64,000 nt of DNA from Flavobacteriaceae bacterium UBA1682 (lineage in GTDB: Bacteria; Bacteroidota; Bacteroidia; Flavobacteriales; Flavobacteriaceae). Below the pieces are notes generated by a model. The model made no database searches. It was not told where the DNA came from and worked only from the letters and a program-made list of their open reading frames with translations. The translations under genes were made by a program, and so were the position numbers. Numbering within the stretch: the stretch's first letter is position 1; every line of letters starts with the position of its first letter. The DNA lies in assembly GCA_002320285.1 (NCBI GenBank), contig DCKE01000015.1:8199-72198 (forward strand), written 5' to 3'. Below, piece after piece: positions 25,391 to 33,684 of this stretch.

Positions 25391-26572
25391 TCATAAGTTA
25401 AAATAAGTCGTATAATTATGTAAATCTTTATCCCCTCGTCCTGACAAATTAATCACCACCACATCCGTGGGTTTAAATTTCTTTTTATCCAGTACTGCCA
25501 AAGCATGAGCACTCTCGACGGCGGGAATGATACCCTCTGACTTACACAAGGCCAAACCGGCTTGCATCGCGGCATCATCATCAATAGCTAAAAATTCAAC
25601 GCGATTTACCTCTTTTAAATGCGCATATAAAGGCCCAAATCCCGGATAATCCAAACCTGCCGATATCGAATATGCCTCTACTGGATGCCCTTTTTTATCT
25701 TGCATAAATAGGGTCTTGCTTCCATGTAAAATTCCATCTTTCCCCAGAAATGAGGTCGCAGCCGTTTGGCCCGAATCCAAACCTTTTCCACCACCTTCAG
25801 CGACAATCAGCCCTACGGTTTCCTCTTCTAAAAAGTGATAAAAAGCGCCTGTAGCATTGCTTCCACCTCCAACACAAGCGATAATGTAATCGGGCAACGC
25901 ACGCCCTTCAACATCGACCAACTGTTTCGTAATTTCAGCAGAAATCACCGACTGAAAACGCGCAACCATATCAGGATAAGGATGCGGTCCAACCACAGAT
26001 CCGATAATATAGAACGTATCATCCGGGTTTTCAATCCAATGCAACAAAGCTTCGTCTACCGCCTCCTTAAGCGTTTTAGCCCCCGATTGCGCCGCTCGAA
26101 CCTCAGCGCCCAACATTTTCATACGCGCTACGTTTGGCGCCTGTCGTTCCATGTCTAAAGCCCCCATATAGATAATACACTCCATGCCCATTAAAGCACA
26201 AACCGTAGCCGTCGCAACTCCGTGTTGCCCAGCACCCGTTTCTGCAACGATTTTATTTTTACCTAATCGCTTAGCCATCAGTATCTGACCTATGGTATTG
26301 TTGATCTTATGCGCTCCGGTATGACAAAGATCTTCTCTTTTTAAATATACCTTGGTTTGGTATTTGTCCGATAAATTCTTTGCGTAATACAGTGGAGTCG
26401 GACGTCCGACATAGTCCGATAGCAATCGATCCATCTCCGCTTGAAAATCGGGTTCTTGTAAAATAGCCAAGTATTGCTCTTGCAATCTTGTAATTTGCTC
26501 TTGCAATACTTCAGGCACAAAAGCACCTCCATAGTTTCCGTAAAATCCGTTTAAATCTACTTGGTAATTCAT
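25391..26572 (-). CDS. trpB: Tryptophan synthase beta subunit
   Basis: PLP enzyme that joins indole and serine to make tryptophan. The 393 residues show the PLP Lys in REDLCHTGAHKINNT (Lys89), GAGQHGVATA, the phosphate-binding glycine loop CVGGGSNATG, and SGRGDKD at the end. Length and motifs are those of an active TrpB1. There is no trpA or other trp gene beside it: a terminator follows, and upstream lies a Trp-codon leader peptide and attenuator (26573-26826), so this single gene appears to be regulated by tryptophan supply on its own. Confidence 0.97.
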   Translation of the reverse strand: MNYQVDLNGFYGNYGGAFVPEVLQEQITRLQEQYLAILQEPDFQAEMDRLLSDYVGRPTPLYYAKNLSDKYQTKVYLKREDLCHTGAHKINNTIGQILMAKRLGKNKIVAETGAGQHGVATATVCALMGMECIIYMGALDMERQAPNVARMKMLGAEVRAAQSGAKTLKEAVDEALLHWIENPDDTFYIIGSVVGPHPYPDMVARFQSVISAEITKQLVDVEGRALPDYIIACVGGGSNATGAFYHFLEEETVGLIVAEGGGKGLDSGQTAATSFLGKDGILHGSKTLFMQDKKGHPVEAYSISAGLDYPGFGPLYAHLKEVNRVEFLAIDDDAAMQAGLALCKSEGIIPAVESAHALAVLDKKKFKPTDVVVINLSGRGDKDLHNYTTYFNL

Positions 26573-26599
26573 CGTTATTGTTTTTAAGTTATTGAGTTT

Positions 26600-26622
26600 A
26601 TTAGGAGTTTATGATTCCTAAT
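26600..26622 (-). promoter_or_regulatory. Hairpin just upstream of the trpB start
   Basis: ATTAGGA (26600-26606) pairs with TCCTAAT (26616-26622), 28 nt before the trpB ATG and behind the attenuator terminator. It may help shape the ribosome landing area; role is inferred. Confidence 0.4.
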
Positions 26623-26658
26623 TCGTGTTCCGTTTTTTAAATACCTTGAGTTTAGACC

Positions 26659-26693
26659 AAAAAAAAAGGCCTGTCGTTAGACAAGCCTTTTTT
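26659..26693 (-). terminator. Attenuator terminator of the trpB leader
   Basis: On the minus strand GGCTTGTC (26687-26680) pairs with GACAGGCC (26675-26668), followed by a run of nine T. It lies between the leader peptide stop (26715) and trpB (26572), the position of a transcription attenuator. AGGCT in its 5' arm can also pair with AGCCT directly behind the leader's TGG TGG codons. Confidence 0.88.
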
Positions 26694-26714
26694 ATATATG
26701 GTACAGTTATTTTA

Positions 26715-26795
26715 TCAACTATAGGTATAGCAAGGACCGCTCACGACGTTTGACGTAAGTAGGCTCCACCAGCTGTTAGTTAATAAAATATTCAT
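26715..26795 (-). CDS. trpL: trp leader peptide with tandem Trp codons
   Basis: A 26-codon frame starts with ATG at 26795 and reads MNILLTNSWWSLLTS..., with two adjacent TGG codons at positions 9-10, ending in TGA at 26715. An exact -7 box (TATATTTG) lies 23 nt upstream and a strong terminator 22 nt downstream, followed by trpB. This is the classical layout of ribosome-mediated attenuation: slow translation of the Trp codons when charged tRNA-Trp is scarce should prevent the terminator from forming. Leaders of this kind are known in Bacteroidota (the Bacteroid-trp motif, from memory). Confidence 0.88.
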   Translation of the reverse strand: MNILLTNSWWSLLTSNVVSGPCYTYS

Positions 26796-26818
26796 TGTTG
26801 TATTTCTTTTAGTGAGCA

Positions 26819-26826
26819 CAAATATA
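26819..26826 (-). promoter_or_regulatory. -7 box TATATTTG of the trpL-trpB transcript
   Basis: Exact TAnnTTTG on the minus strand, 23 nt before the leader peptide ATG. Confidence 0.7.
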
Positions 26827-26911
26827 GAAAGCATTTTTAAAAATGATGCCCTTTTTATAATTTTTAACTTTTTAGTTTTTTCCCAATCGGGGAATTAACA
26901 GAAAATCTAAA

Positions 26912-26940
26912 ATAAAAAAACCAGCTTCGAAAGCTGGTTC
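26912..26940 (-). terminator. Terminator of the cell-wall enzyme gene
   Basis: AACCAGCTT (26919-26927) pairs with AAGCTGGTT (26931-26939), followed on the minus strand by seven T. Confidence 0.88.
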
Positions 26941-26954
26941 TTCGTAAATTTTTA

Positions 26955-27605
26955 CTACATCGTAACCACCGGATTATCGTTGGCCACTATGTGAGAAGTG
27001 TCATAACCCGCAAACTTCATCATATACGACTTTATTGACGTACCGAATCCATCGCGAAAACCAATGTGCCCATTACTCTTCAAGAAATTTTTAACCGATC
27101 CTGCTCCACCTAAGTGTGCCGCCGCCAAAATTCCCGATTCCGTAATATGAACACCTCCTACTTTTTTACCATCAAATTTTTTAATTTCTTTTCTCAACTC
27201 CCATTTGTTTTTTGCCAACAAGGCATTAAATGCTTTTTCTTGTTGAATGGGGTTTTTTAAAAAACCTGCGGTATTTCGGATCCCTACAGCTCGTAAAGCA
27301 CTTTTTCCAAATTGGTATTTTCCCATATACCCATATGAATTGACCAAAGTGTATAAACCTAGGGACTCTCGAACTGCAAGAGCCTGTTTAAATCCGGTAA
27401 ATGATTTACCGGTAAATGGAATTGCTGCTAACTCTTTATTCGCTACATCCGCTACCTCTTCTTCCGTGGCAACATGGTAGAACAACGATTCTTTAACCTC
27501 CGTTTTATGTTGCTTTAAAAGTGCTATTTCATAACTTTTAAAACCGGAAATTACCGTTGCAATTAGCAATACAAATCCAATAAAATAAGAACATGTTTTT
27601 ATCAT
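26955..27605 (-). CDS. Membrane-anchored lysozyme/transglycosylase-like protein
   Basis: 216 residues from the ATG at 27605. One N-terminal membrane segment (CSYFIGFVLLIATVISGF) is followed by a domain with ALAVRESLGLYTLVNSYGYMGKYQFGKSALRAVG, the catalytic-Glu and GKYQF pattern of lysozyme-fold transglycosylases, and ILAAAHLGGAGSVKNFL near the end, also as in SLT-like enzymes. It probably cleaves peptidoglycan in the periplasm. An exact -7 box (TAACTTTG, 27652-27659) lies 47 nt upstream. It has its own terminator and no operon partners. Confidence 0.78.
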   Translation of the reverse strand: MIKTCSYFIGFVLLIATVISGFKSYEIALLKQHKTEVKESLFYHVATEEEVADVANKELAAIPFTGKSFTGFKQALAVRESLGLYTLVNSYGYMGKYQFGKSALRAVGIRNTAGFLKNPIQQEKAFNALLAKNKWELRKEIKKFDGKKVGGVHITESGILAAAHLGGAGSVKNFLKSNGHIGFRDGFGTSIKSYMMKFAGYDTSHIVANDNPVVTM

Positions 27606-27651
27606 TAATTTTAATTTCTCAAACCCTGTCACCATTTGAAATTTCTGAGGG

Positions 27652-27659
27652 CAAAGTTA
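27652..27659 (-). promoter_or_regulatory. -7 box TAACTTTG
   Basis: Exact TAnnTTTG on the minus strand upstream of the transglycosylase-like gene. Confidence 0.65.
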
Positions 27660-27784
27660 CTTCATTTTTTATAAAAAGCTATTCAGATTGGGGTTATTTA
27701 ACTTTTTTTGCCCTCTTCTCAACATAAATCACTGACAACCAATTGTGTAAAAAAAATAAAATTTATAAAATAAATTTGCTTTTT

Positions 27785-27941
27785 TTAATTTTCTTAACTA
27801 AATTAATAGCCCAATCCACCAAATCAAGGGCTTGTTTGACGTTGAAAAAAGACAAAATAAGGTCTTTTTCGCAAGTAAATGTATAGCAAAAGTCAAACGA
27901 AAAAAGCCTAAAAATGACCGTGCATTTTTAGGCTTTTTTTT
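27785..27941 (+). ncRNA. Candidate small RNA ending in a strong terminator
   Basis: No gene ends here, yet a near-perfect 12-bp terminator stem (AGCCTAAAAATG 27905-27916 with CATTTTTAGGCT 27923-27934) plus T run closes a structured stretch: AGCCC/GGGCT near 27808-27832, GTTTGAC (27834-27840) with GTCAAAC (27892-27898), and inside it AAAAAGAC (27846-27853) with GTCTTTTT (27862-27869). A -7 box TAAATTTG stands at 27771-27778, giving a transcript of about 155 nt. It does not look like tmRNA or SRP RNA; I could not match it to a known family. Confidence 0.6.
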
Positions 27942-28090
27942 ATAAATCTCGACTAGTACTCTCTATTTTTTTGTCGGAGTAAAAGCGATAATACCGTATC
28001 CATTTACATCACATCCAATTTTGAAAAGAAATCACAGGAACTGGTGTCATGAATTTCTGCGATTTAGGTAAACTACATTTTTAACAATAG
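27942..28090. other. Non-coding gap before mltG
   Basis: No reading frame is seen. A weak minus-strand hairpin (GAAAT ... ATTTC then TTTT, about 28020-28060) may terminate the dapF-mltG operon. Confidence 0.35.
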
Positions 28091-29128
28091 CTATTCAATA
28101 CCGTTTCTGGTCAACCAATCTGTATATTTTTTTCTATTGACATTGTGTTGCGCTAAAGTAGCCGCAAATTCGTGGTAGCCCATTTTTTCAACACTCGCGC
28201 AAAAATAGATATAATCGTGCTGCTCCGGATTCAATACCGCCTCCAAAGAAGAGATATCCGGCATGGAAATCAGGCCCGGAGGTAAACCGGTGTTTTGATA
28301 CGTATTAAAAGCTGAAGGGATTGCTAAATCCTTTAGATAAACCCTTTTAATTACCTGATCAAAGTCATTGGTGTATTTCTTTTTTGCAAATACTACTGTC
28401 GGATCAGCTTGTAACGGCATATCCAATCGCAATCTATTTAGATAAGCTCCTGCTACAGTAGCCTTTTCATCATTCTTTGCCGTTTCCTTTTGTACAATTG
28501 ACGCTAGTATCGCAACCTGAACTGGTGTCATATTTAATTTTTTTGCCTTTTCAATGCGCTCTTCGTTCCAAAACTTAATGTACTCTTTATGCATCGCATT
28601 GCGTACTTTTATCGGACTAACATTCCAGTAAAACTCATAGGTATTCGGCATAAAGGATGCCAATACCGTTTCCTTAGTAAAACCATTTTCTTCTAAAAAA
28701 GCCGGTTCTGTAAAGGTTTCCAAAAGCGACAAACTATCTGGTTCAATTTGAGTTGCCAAACGCTGTACCAGTCGTTCGATGGTTTCTTGGTTATTAAAAG
28801 TTACTTTAACAGGAATGTTTTTACGCAAAGCTTGCATCATATCATAACTACTCATACCCTTTTTCCAGAGAAATTTTCCAGAGATGATGTTGGATGAATA
28901 TTTAAATTGTTCTGCTACGGTTTCAAATTTATCCATATCGATGACATAAGGCTCGATAATATGTTGTACTTCCTGATAAGTAACCTTAGAAGGGATATAG
29001 ATATAGGTTTCCTTATCGATTCCCTTTATATTGGTAGAAAAGGCTTTGTCATACATAATATAAGCATAAACCATAGCTCCACATAGAGCCAATACAGCAA
29101 TTATACTTACGGCTTTTTTTAAATTCAT
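28091..29128 (-). CDS. mltG: Endolytic murein transglycosylase MltG
   Basis: 345 residues: an N-terminal membrane helix (AVSIIAVLALCGAMVYAYIM), then the YceG-like domain with the catalytic Glu in ASIVQKETAKNDEKATVAGAYLNRL, ADPTVVFAKK, and YQNTGLPPGLISMPDISSLEAVLNP. MltG cuts nascent glycan strands at the inner membrane and so limits their length. Its start overlaps the stop of the GNAT gene by 4 nt (ATGA type), making it the third gene of the dapF operon; both dapF and mltG serve peptidoglycan. Confidence 0.95.
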   Translation of the reverse strand: MNLKKAVSIIAVLALCGAMVYAYIMYDKAFSTNIKGIDKETYIYIPSKVTYQEVQHIIEPYVIDMDKFETVAEQFKYSSNIISGKFLWKKGMSSYDMMQALRKNIPVKVTFNNQETIERLVQRLATQIEPDSLSLLETFTEPAFLEENGFTKETVLASFMPNTYEFYWNVSPIKVRNAMHKEYIKFWNEERIEKAKKLNMTPVQVAILASIVQKETAKNDEKATVAGAYLNRLRLDMPLQADPTVVFAKKKYTNDFDQVIKRVYLKDLAIPSAFNTYQNTGLPPGLISMPDISSLEAVLNPEQHDYIYFCASVEKMGYHEFAATLAQHNVNRKKYTDWLTRNGIE

Positions 29129-29658
29129 TTTTTTATATTTAATAATTGATATAAGGCTTCATCCTTTCTAACGTTCCCCACTCGGTTCCATTGTTTTTTG
29201 ACTCCCACACATTCGAAGCCAAATTTAGTAAAAAGCTGTACACTAGATAAATTATCTGTGCTAATATTTGCATATAATTGATGCAGGTTTAAGTGATAAA
29301 AGGCATAATTAATCAGCAATTCTAATGCCTCTGATCCCAGTCCTTTGCATCGGTTTTCCGGAGCATTGATCACGATACCAATTCCAGCTCTTTCATTTTT
29401 AGGATCAAAATCAAACAAATCGATTAATCCAATGGTCTGATTGGAATCCACTAAGCAAATCACCATTCTCAACTGTTTGGCTTCATAGATATCTTGATGT
29501 GCATTTTCTAGATATTGATGAATCAAAAAACGGCTATACGGAGTTTGAGTATGACTGACCTCCCATAGAGCCTCCGAATTTTCTAACTGATATATAAACT
29601 CTAAGTCCTGAGGTTCTAAAGCTCTTAAGAAAACCAACTCCCCTCTTAATGTAATCAT
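29125..29658 (-). CDS. GNAT-family N-acetyltransferase (RimJ/RimL-like)
   Basis: 177 residues with the order typical of RimJ/L-type GNATs: LVFLRALEPQDLEFIYQLEN at the start, IGLIDLFDFDP, the acetyl-CoA loop NRCKGLGSEALELLINYAF (about residues 101-120), and NLSSVQLFTKFGFECVGVKKQW near the end. It transfers acetyl to an amine on an unknown substrate. It overlaps both neighbours by 4 nt (dapF upstream, mltG downstream), so it is translationally coupled in a cell-wall operon, which could point to a muropeptide-related target, though that is inference. Confidence 0.9.
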   Translation of the reverse strand: MITLRGELVFLRALEPQDLEFIYQLENSEALWEVSHTQTPYSRFLIHQYLENAHQDIYEAKQLRMVICLVDSNQTIGLIDLFDFDPKNERAGIGIVINAPENRCKGLGSEALELLINYAFYHLNLHQLYANISTDNLSSVQLFTKFGFECVGVKKQWNRVGNVRKDEALYQLLNIKK

Positions 29659-30449
29659 AAGGCCATCTTTATAGTCCCCTCAAAAACCATTTGTGCGGGT
29701 CCGGTGAGGAATACCGAGGTAAACACTTGGTCTTCTTTGATAAACGCGACTTTTAATTGGCCTCCCCTCACCAAAATATTTACTTCAGAAGTGTTAATCA
29801 ATCCTTTCGTATACATCGCAATTGCAACAGCCGTAGCACCAGTTCCACAAGACCAGGTTTCATTTTCCACTCCGCGCTCAAAGGTGCGTATAGCAAAAGT
29901 TTGCTGATCTACTTGCTCAACAAAGTTGACATTGGTTCCTCCGGGTTGATAGTCAACACTCTCTCGAATTTCCTTTCCGCGTTGGAAAACATCATAATGG
30001 TCTAAATCATCCACCAATTTCACATGATGCGGAGAACCCGTATTCAAAAAGAAATCATCCCCATGCTGCACCACTTGATTGACATCACACATCTGTAAAG
30101 AAACCGTATTGTGCTCGTCTATGGTTGCGTAATGAAGCCCATCAACCGCTTGGAAATAACCGCTTTTTTCAATGATACCCAATTGCTTGGCAAAGGCGAC
30201 AATACAGCGACCTCCATTACCACACATGGTACTCTGATTTCCATCAGCGTTGTAGTAAACCATTCTAAAATCATAATCGGGATCGTTCTCAATTAAAATC
30301 AATCCATCGGCACCGACACCAAATCGTCGATCGCACCAACGTTCGATTTGTTCGCGTTCCGATTTAGGAAAACTTCCGAGTCTATTGTCGATCATAATAA
30401 AATCGTTTCCCGTGCCTTGATATTTAAAAAAATCCCATAAATTACTCAT
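29655..30449 (-). CDS. dapF: Diaminopimelate epimerase
   Basis: Converts LL- to meso-diaminopimelate for lysine and peptidoglycan. The 264 residues carry both catalytic cysteines: Cys76 in NQSTMCGNGGRC and Cys201 in ETWSCGTGATAVA, plus KYQGTGNDFIMID at the N-terminus. It is the first gene of an overlapping three-gene operon. Divergent from the degP-like gene, with 139 nt between them; a minus-strand TATTTTTG (30474-30481) is the likely -7. Confidence 0.97.
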   Translation of the reverse strand: MSNLWDFFKYQGTGNDFIMIDNRLGSFPKSEREQIERWCDRRFGVGADGLILIENDPDYDFRMVYYNADGNQSTMCGNGGRCIVAFAKQLGIIEKSGYFQAVDGLHYATIDEHNTVSLQMCDVNQVVQHGDDFFLNTGSPHHVKLVDDLDHYDVFQRGKEIRESVDYQPGGTNVNFVEQVDQQTFAIRTFERGVENETWSCGTGATAVAIAMYTKGLINTSEVNILVRGGQLKVAFIKEDQVFTSVFLTGPAQMVFEGTIKMAL

Positions 30450-30473
30450 GATTTCACAAACTTATAATTGCTA

Positions 30474-30481
30474 CAAAAATA
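30474..30481 (-). promoter_or_regulatory. -7 box TATTTTTG of the dapF operon
   Basis: Exact TAnnTTTG on the minus strand, 25 nt before the dapF ATG. Confidence 0.6.
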
Positions 30482-30588
30482 CAAATATTAATCAGACGTT
30501 GGCGGTTGTTAATCGATGGTTAAAGCTTTTTTTTATAAAATTTTATTATATATATTTACTACTACAAACTCTAAAACATAGATAAAAA

Positions 30589-31980
30589 ATGAACAAAATA
30601 ACCTCTTTGTTGACCGTATCTTTGTTAAGTGGCATTATTACTTTAGCCGGATATAAATTTTTTATTGACCGATCAAACGATGAAGCTCCAAAAATAGCAT
30701 CGACAACGACTTCCCCATCTAAGTCCAACATCGGCATTGGAAGCACTTTAGATTTTACTGCGGCGGCAGAAAACACCGTGCACGTTGTAGTGCACGTTAA
30801 AAACGTCAGTTACCGAACAGCACCGAGCAATCCGATTTTGGAATATTTTTATGGTTATCGAAGTGCTCCTTCTCAACCTCAAATCGGTATGGGATCGGGA
30901 GTCATCATATCGGAAGATGGTTATATCGTCACCAACAATCACGTGATTGACGGTGCCGCACAATTGGAGGTAACCCTCAACGACAACCAAAGTTACCCAG
31001 CTCGTTTAGTCGGTACGGATCGATCCATGGATATTGCCTTATTAAAAATTGAATCTCCTAAAAAACTGCCCTATGTCGTTTTTGGAGACTCCGATCAGAT
31101 ACAATTGGGAGAATGGGTATTAGCGGTTGGTAATCCCTACAACCTTAATTCAACCGTGACAGCGGGTATTATTTCGGCCAAAGCTCGAAACCTATCTCAA
31201 TCGGGTCTTCAATCTTTTATACAGACCGATGCCGTAGTAAATCCTGGTAACAGCGGGGGGGCTTTAGTCAATACACGTGGAGAACTAATCGGTATCAATA
31301 CGATGATTTCCTCCAATACCGGTTCTTATGTTGGATACTCCTTCGCTGTGCCGTCCAATCTCACTCGCAAAATAGTACAGGACTTATTGGAATTCGGCAA
31401 TGTACAACAAGGCGTTTTAGGCGTTCAAGGTTTTGAACTGACCCCTTCAATAGCTAAAGAGAAAAAAATCAATACTACTCAAGGTTTTTATGTAGAATCG
31501 ATCAATAAGGAATCCGGAGCCCTAAAAGCAGGACTAAAAATAGGTGATGTCATCACAAAAATCGACCAAAAAAACATCTTGACCTTTGTTGATTTAAATG
31601 CTGTTTTAAACACCAAACGCCCAAACGACAAGGTAACTGTCACCGTTCAACGCGATCAAAAAGAACTCCATCTCGATGTCTTACTGGTCAAAAAAGCCGT
31701 TGTCAATCCGGAGTTTAATGGATTTACCTTTCAGGATTTGAGCTCTGAAGACAAGAAAAAGCTGAATATTCCTTTTGGAATTCGAATTATGGAAGTCAAT
31801 AATGAGAGCTATGCACCTTATAAGGAAGAACTCGAAGGAAGTGTTCTGATTTCAATCAATGGAACGCGCATTGAAAACACCGAAAAGGCGTTAGAAATTT
31901 TCCATAACTCGCGAATTAAAAAGCAATTTCGATTGGAAATCGTCAACAGGAAAGGAGAATTAATACGGCTGTTATTATAA
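30589..31980 (+). CDS. DegP/DegQ-type (Do-like) periplasmic serine protease
   Basis: 463 residues: an N-terminal membrane anchor or uncleaved signal (SLLTVSLLSGIITLAGYKFF), a trypsin-like domain with triad His118 (VTNNHVIDG), Asp148 (SMDIALLKI) and Ser222 (NPGNSGGALV), then a first PDZ domain (GFYVESINKESGALKAGLKIGDVI) and a second, degenerate one (FGIRIMEVNNES ... LISINGTRI). It degrades or refolds damaged envelope proteins. It is monocistronic and is followed by a hairpin terminator. Confidence 0.95.
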   Translation: MNKITSLLTVSLLSGIITLAGYKFFIDRSNDEAPKIASTTTSPSKSNIGIGSTLDFTAAAENTVHVVVHVKNVSYRTAPSNPILEYFYGYRSAPSQPQIGMGSGVIISEDGYIVTNNHVIDGAAQLEVTLNDNQSYPARLVGTDRSMDIALLKIESPKKLPYVVFGDSDQIQLGEWVLAVGNPYNLNSTVTAGIISAKARNLSQSGLQSFIQTDAVVNPGNSGGALVNTRGELIGINTMISSNTGSYVGYSFAVPSNLTRKIVQDLLEFGNVQQGVLGVQGFELTPSIAKEKKINTTQGFYVESINKESGALKAGLKIGDVITKIDQKNILTFVDLNAVLNTKRPNDKVTVTVQRDQKELHLDVLLVKKAVVNPEFNGFTFQDLSSEDKKKLNIPFGIRIMEVNNESYAPYKEELEGSVLISINGTRIENTEKALEIFHNSRIKKQFRLEIVNRKGELIRLLL

Positions 31981-31994
31981 TTTCAAAGCTTTTA

Positions 31995-32028
31995 TCAAAA
32001 GCGCAACACTAGTTGCGCTTTTATTTTT
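31995..32028 (+). terminator. Rho-independent terminator
   Basis: AAAAGCGCAAC (31998-32008) pairs with GTTGCGCTTTT a few bases further on, followed by a T-rich tract. Confidence 0.9.
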
Positions 32029-32059
32029 AAAAGTGCTTAATTATTTGATTTAAAATCGA

Positions 32060-32067
32060 TATTTTTG
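32060..32067 (+). promoter_or_regulatory. -7 box TATTTTTG of gap
   Basis: Exact TAnnTTTG, 28 nt before the gap ATG. Confidence 0.65.
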
Positions 32068-32095
32068 CAAGAATTTACTACAACACAATCTAACT

Positions 32096-33544
32096 ATGAA
32101 AAATTCAGGTTCTTACGAAAAAGAATTGGCCTTTCAGGCAGATCGAAGAAAAGCATGTGTCGAATTCATCAAAATTGTAAGCGACTTATGGTATGACAAA
32201 TCTATCGAATTGGTTTTATTCCGAAATCAATTAATCGATCGAAATGTAAGCGATATCATCAATTTGCATGAATACGCTGCAAAATTTGTTGAAAAACCAA
32301 TTATGATTTTCGATACGGTTGAAATCGCCAGAGCTATATTATCTTCGGATTTACCTCCTTCTAGAATTGACATTGGTAAACTTACTTATGAATTTCATTT
32401 AGAAGACAACCAACATGAAAATGCGCTTTCTTTTGTCATCAACAAATTAAAGAATGCCAAACAAACTGAAAACATCGTACCAAAAGATGTTGTTTTATAC
32501 GGATTTGGACGTATCGGACGTTTATTAGCTCGCGAATTGATGAGTAAAATCGGAAAGGGACAACAACTGCGCCTAAGAGCTATAGTGACGCGTGATAAAA
32601 ATGATGCTAACCTATTAGAAAAAAGAGCTTCTCTTTTAAAATACGACTCTATCCACGGTGATTTCGAGGGTTCTGTAATTGCAGATCCAGAAAACAATGC
32701 CTTGATCATCAACGGAACTACGGTTCACATGATTTCTGCTTCAAGACCGGAAGATATTGACTATACTGAATTTGATATTGATAATGCCTTGGTTATTGAC
32801 AATACAGGTGCCTTCACCACAGAAGAAGATCTTAAACGTCATTTATCATCTAAAGGAGCAGACAAAGTGTTATTAACTGCACCTGGAAAAGGAGTTCCAA
32901 ATATCGTTCACGGTGTAAACCACGAAGAATACAACCCAGACAATATACATATTTTCTCTGCAGCTTCTTGTACCACCAACGCCATCACACCAATTTTAAA
33001 AGTTGTTGAAGATAATCTAGGTGTTGTTAAAGGGCATTTAGAAACGATTCACGCTTATACCAACGATCAAAACTTGGTCGACAATATGCACAAGAAATAC
33101 CGTCGTGGAAGAGCAGCCGCTTTAAACATGGTTATTACTGAAACCGGTGCTGGAAGTGCTGTTGCTAAAGCTTTGCCAACACTTGCTGGTAAATTAACCT
33201 CAAACGCTATCCGCGTACCTGTACCTAACGGTTCTTTAGTTGTTCTTAACCTAGAAGTAAACAAAGAAACCAGCATTAAAGACATCAATACCATGATGAA
33301 AACGGCCGCTTTGGAAGGTACGTTAGTAGAACAAATTAAATATTCGATGAATAACGAATTGGTATCTTCGGATATCGTTGGAACATCAGCTCCTGCGATC
33401 TACGACAGTAACGCTACGATCGTTTCAGCGGATGGAAAAAACATCGTACTTTACATCTGGTATGACAACGAATATGGATACAGCCACCAAGTTATTCGCT
33501 TGGCTAAATATATTGCTAAAGTAAGACGTTATACTTACTATTAG
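32096..33544 (+). CDS. gap: Glyceraldehyde-3-phosphate dehydrogenase with a long N-terminal extension
   Basis: 482 residues against about 335 in normal GAPDH. Residues 1 to about 125 form an extra helical region with no recognised motif. Then come the NAD-binding start (VVLYGFGRIGRLLAREL, about residue 133), TAPGKGVPNIVHGVN, the catalytic Cys in FSAASCTTNAITP, ETIHAYTNDQNLVD, and IWYDNEYGYSHQVIRLAKYI at the end. All catalytic signatures are intact. Long GAPDHs occur in other Bacteroidota; the role of the extension is unknown. It has its own promoter and terminator. Confidence 0.95.
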   Translation: MKNSGSYEKELAFQADRRKACVEFIKIVSDLWYDKSIELVLFRNQLIDRNVSDIINLHEYAAKFVEKPIMIFDTVEIARAILSSDLPPSRIDIGKLTYEFHLEDNQHENALSFVINKLKNAKQTENIVPKDVVLYGFGRIGRLLARELMSKIGKGQQLRLRAIVTRDKNDANLLEKRASLLKYDSIHGDFEGSVIADPENNALIINGTTVHMISASRPEDIDYTEFDIDNALVIDNTGAFTTEEDLKRHLSSKGADKVLLTAPGKGVPNIVHGVNHEEYNPDNIHIFSAASCTTNAITPILKVVEDNLGVVKGHLETIHAYTNDQNLVDNMHKKYRRGRAAALNMVITETGAGSAVAKALPTLAGKLTSNAIRVPVPNGSLVVLNLEVNKETSIKDINTMMKTAALEGTLVEQIKYSMNNELVSSDIVGTSAPAIYDSNATIVSADGKNIVLYIWYDNEYGYSHQVIRLAKYIAKVRRYTYY

Positions 33545-33566
33545 TAGGATAGAATTTTACCATTAC

Positions 33567-33601
33567 AAAAAATCCGGATTTAAAATCCGGATTTTTTTTT
33601 A
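33567..33601 (+). terminator. Rho-independent terminator of gap
   Basis: AAAAATCCGGAT pairs with ATCCGGATTTTT around a short loop, with a T run of nine. Confidence 0.92.
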
Positions 33602-33684
33602 TTTTATATTTTCATATCACTATAAACTCGATCAGCAACCACGCAAAGATTTAAAAAAATGTAGCATACTACTGCCGCTGCATT

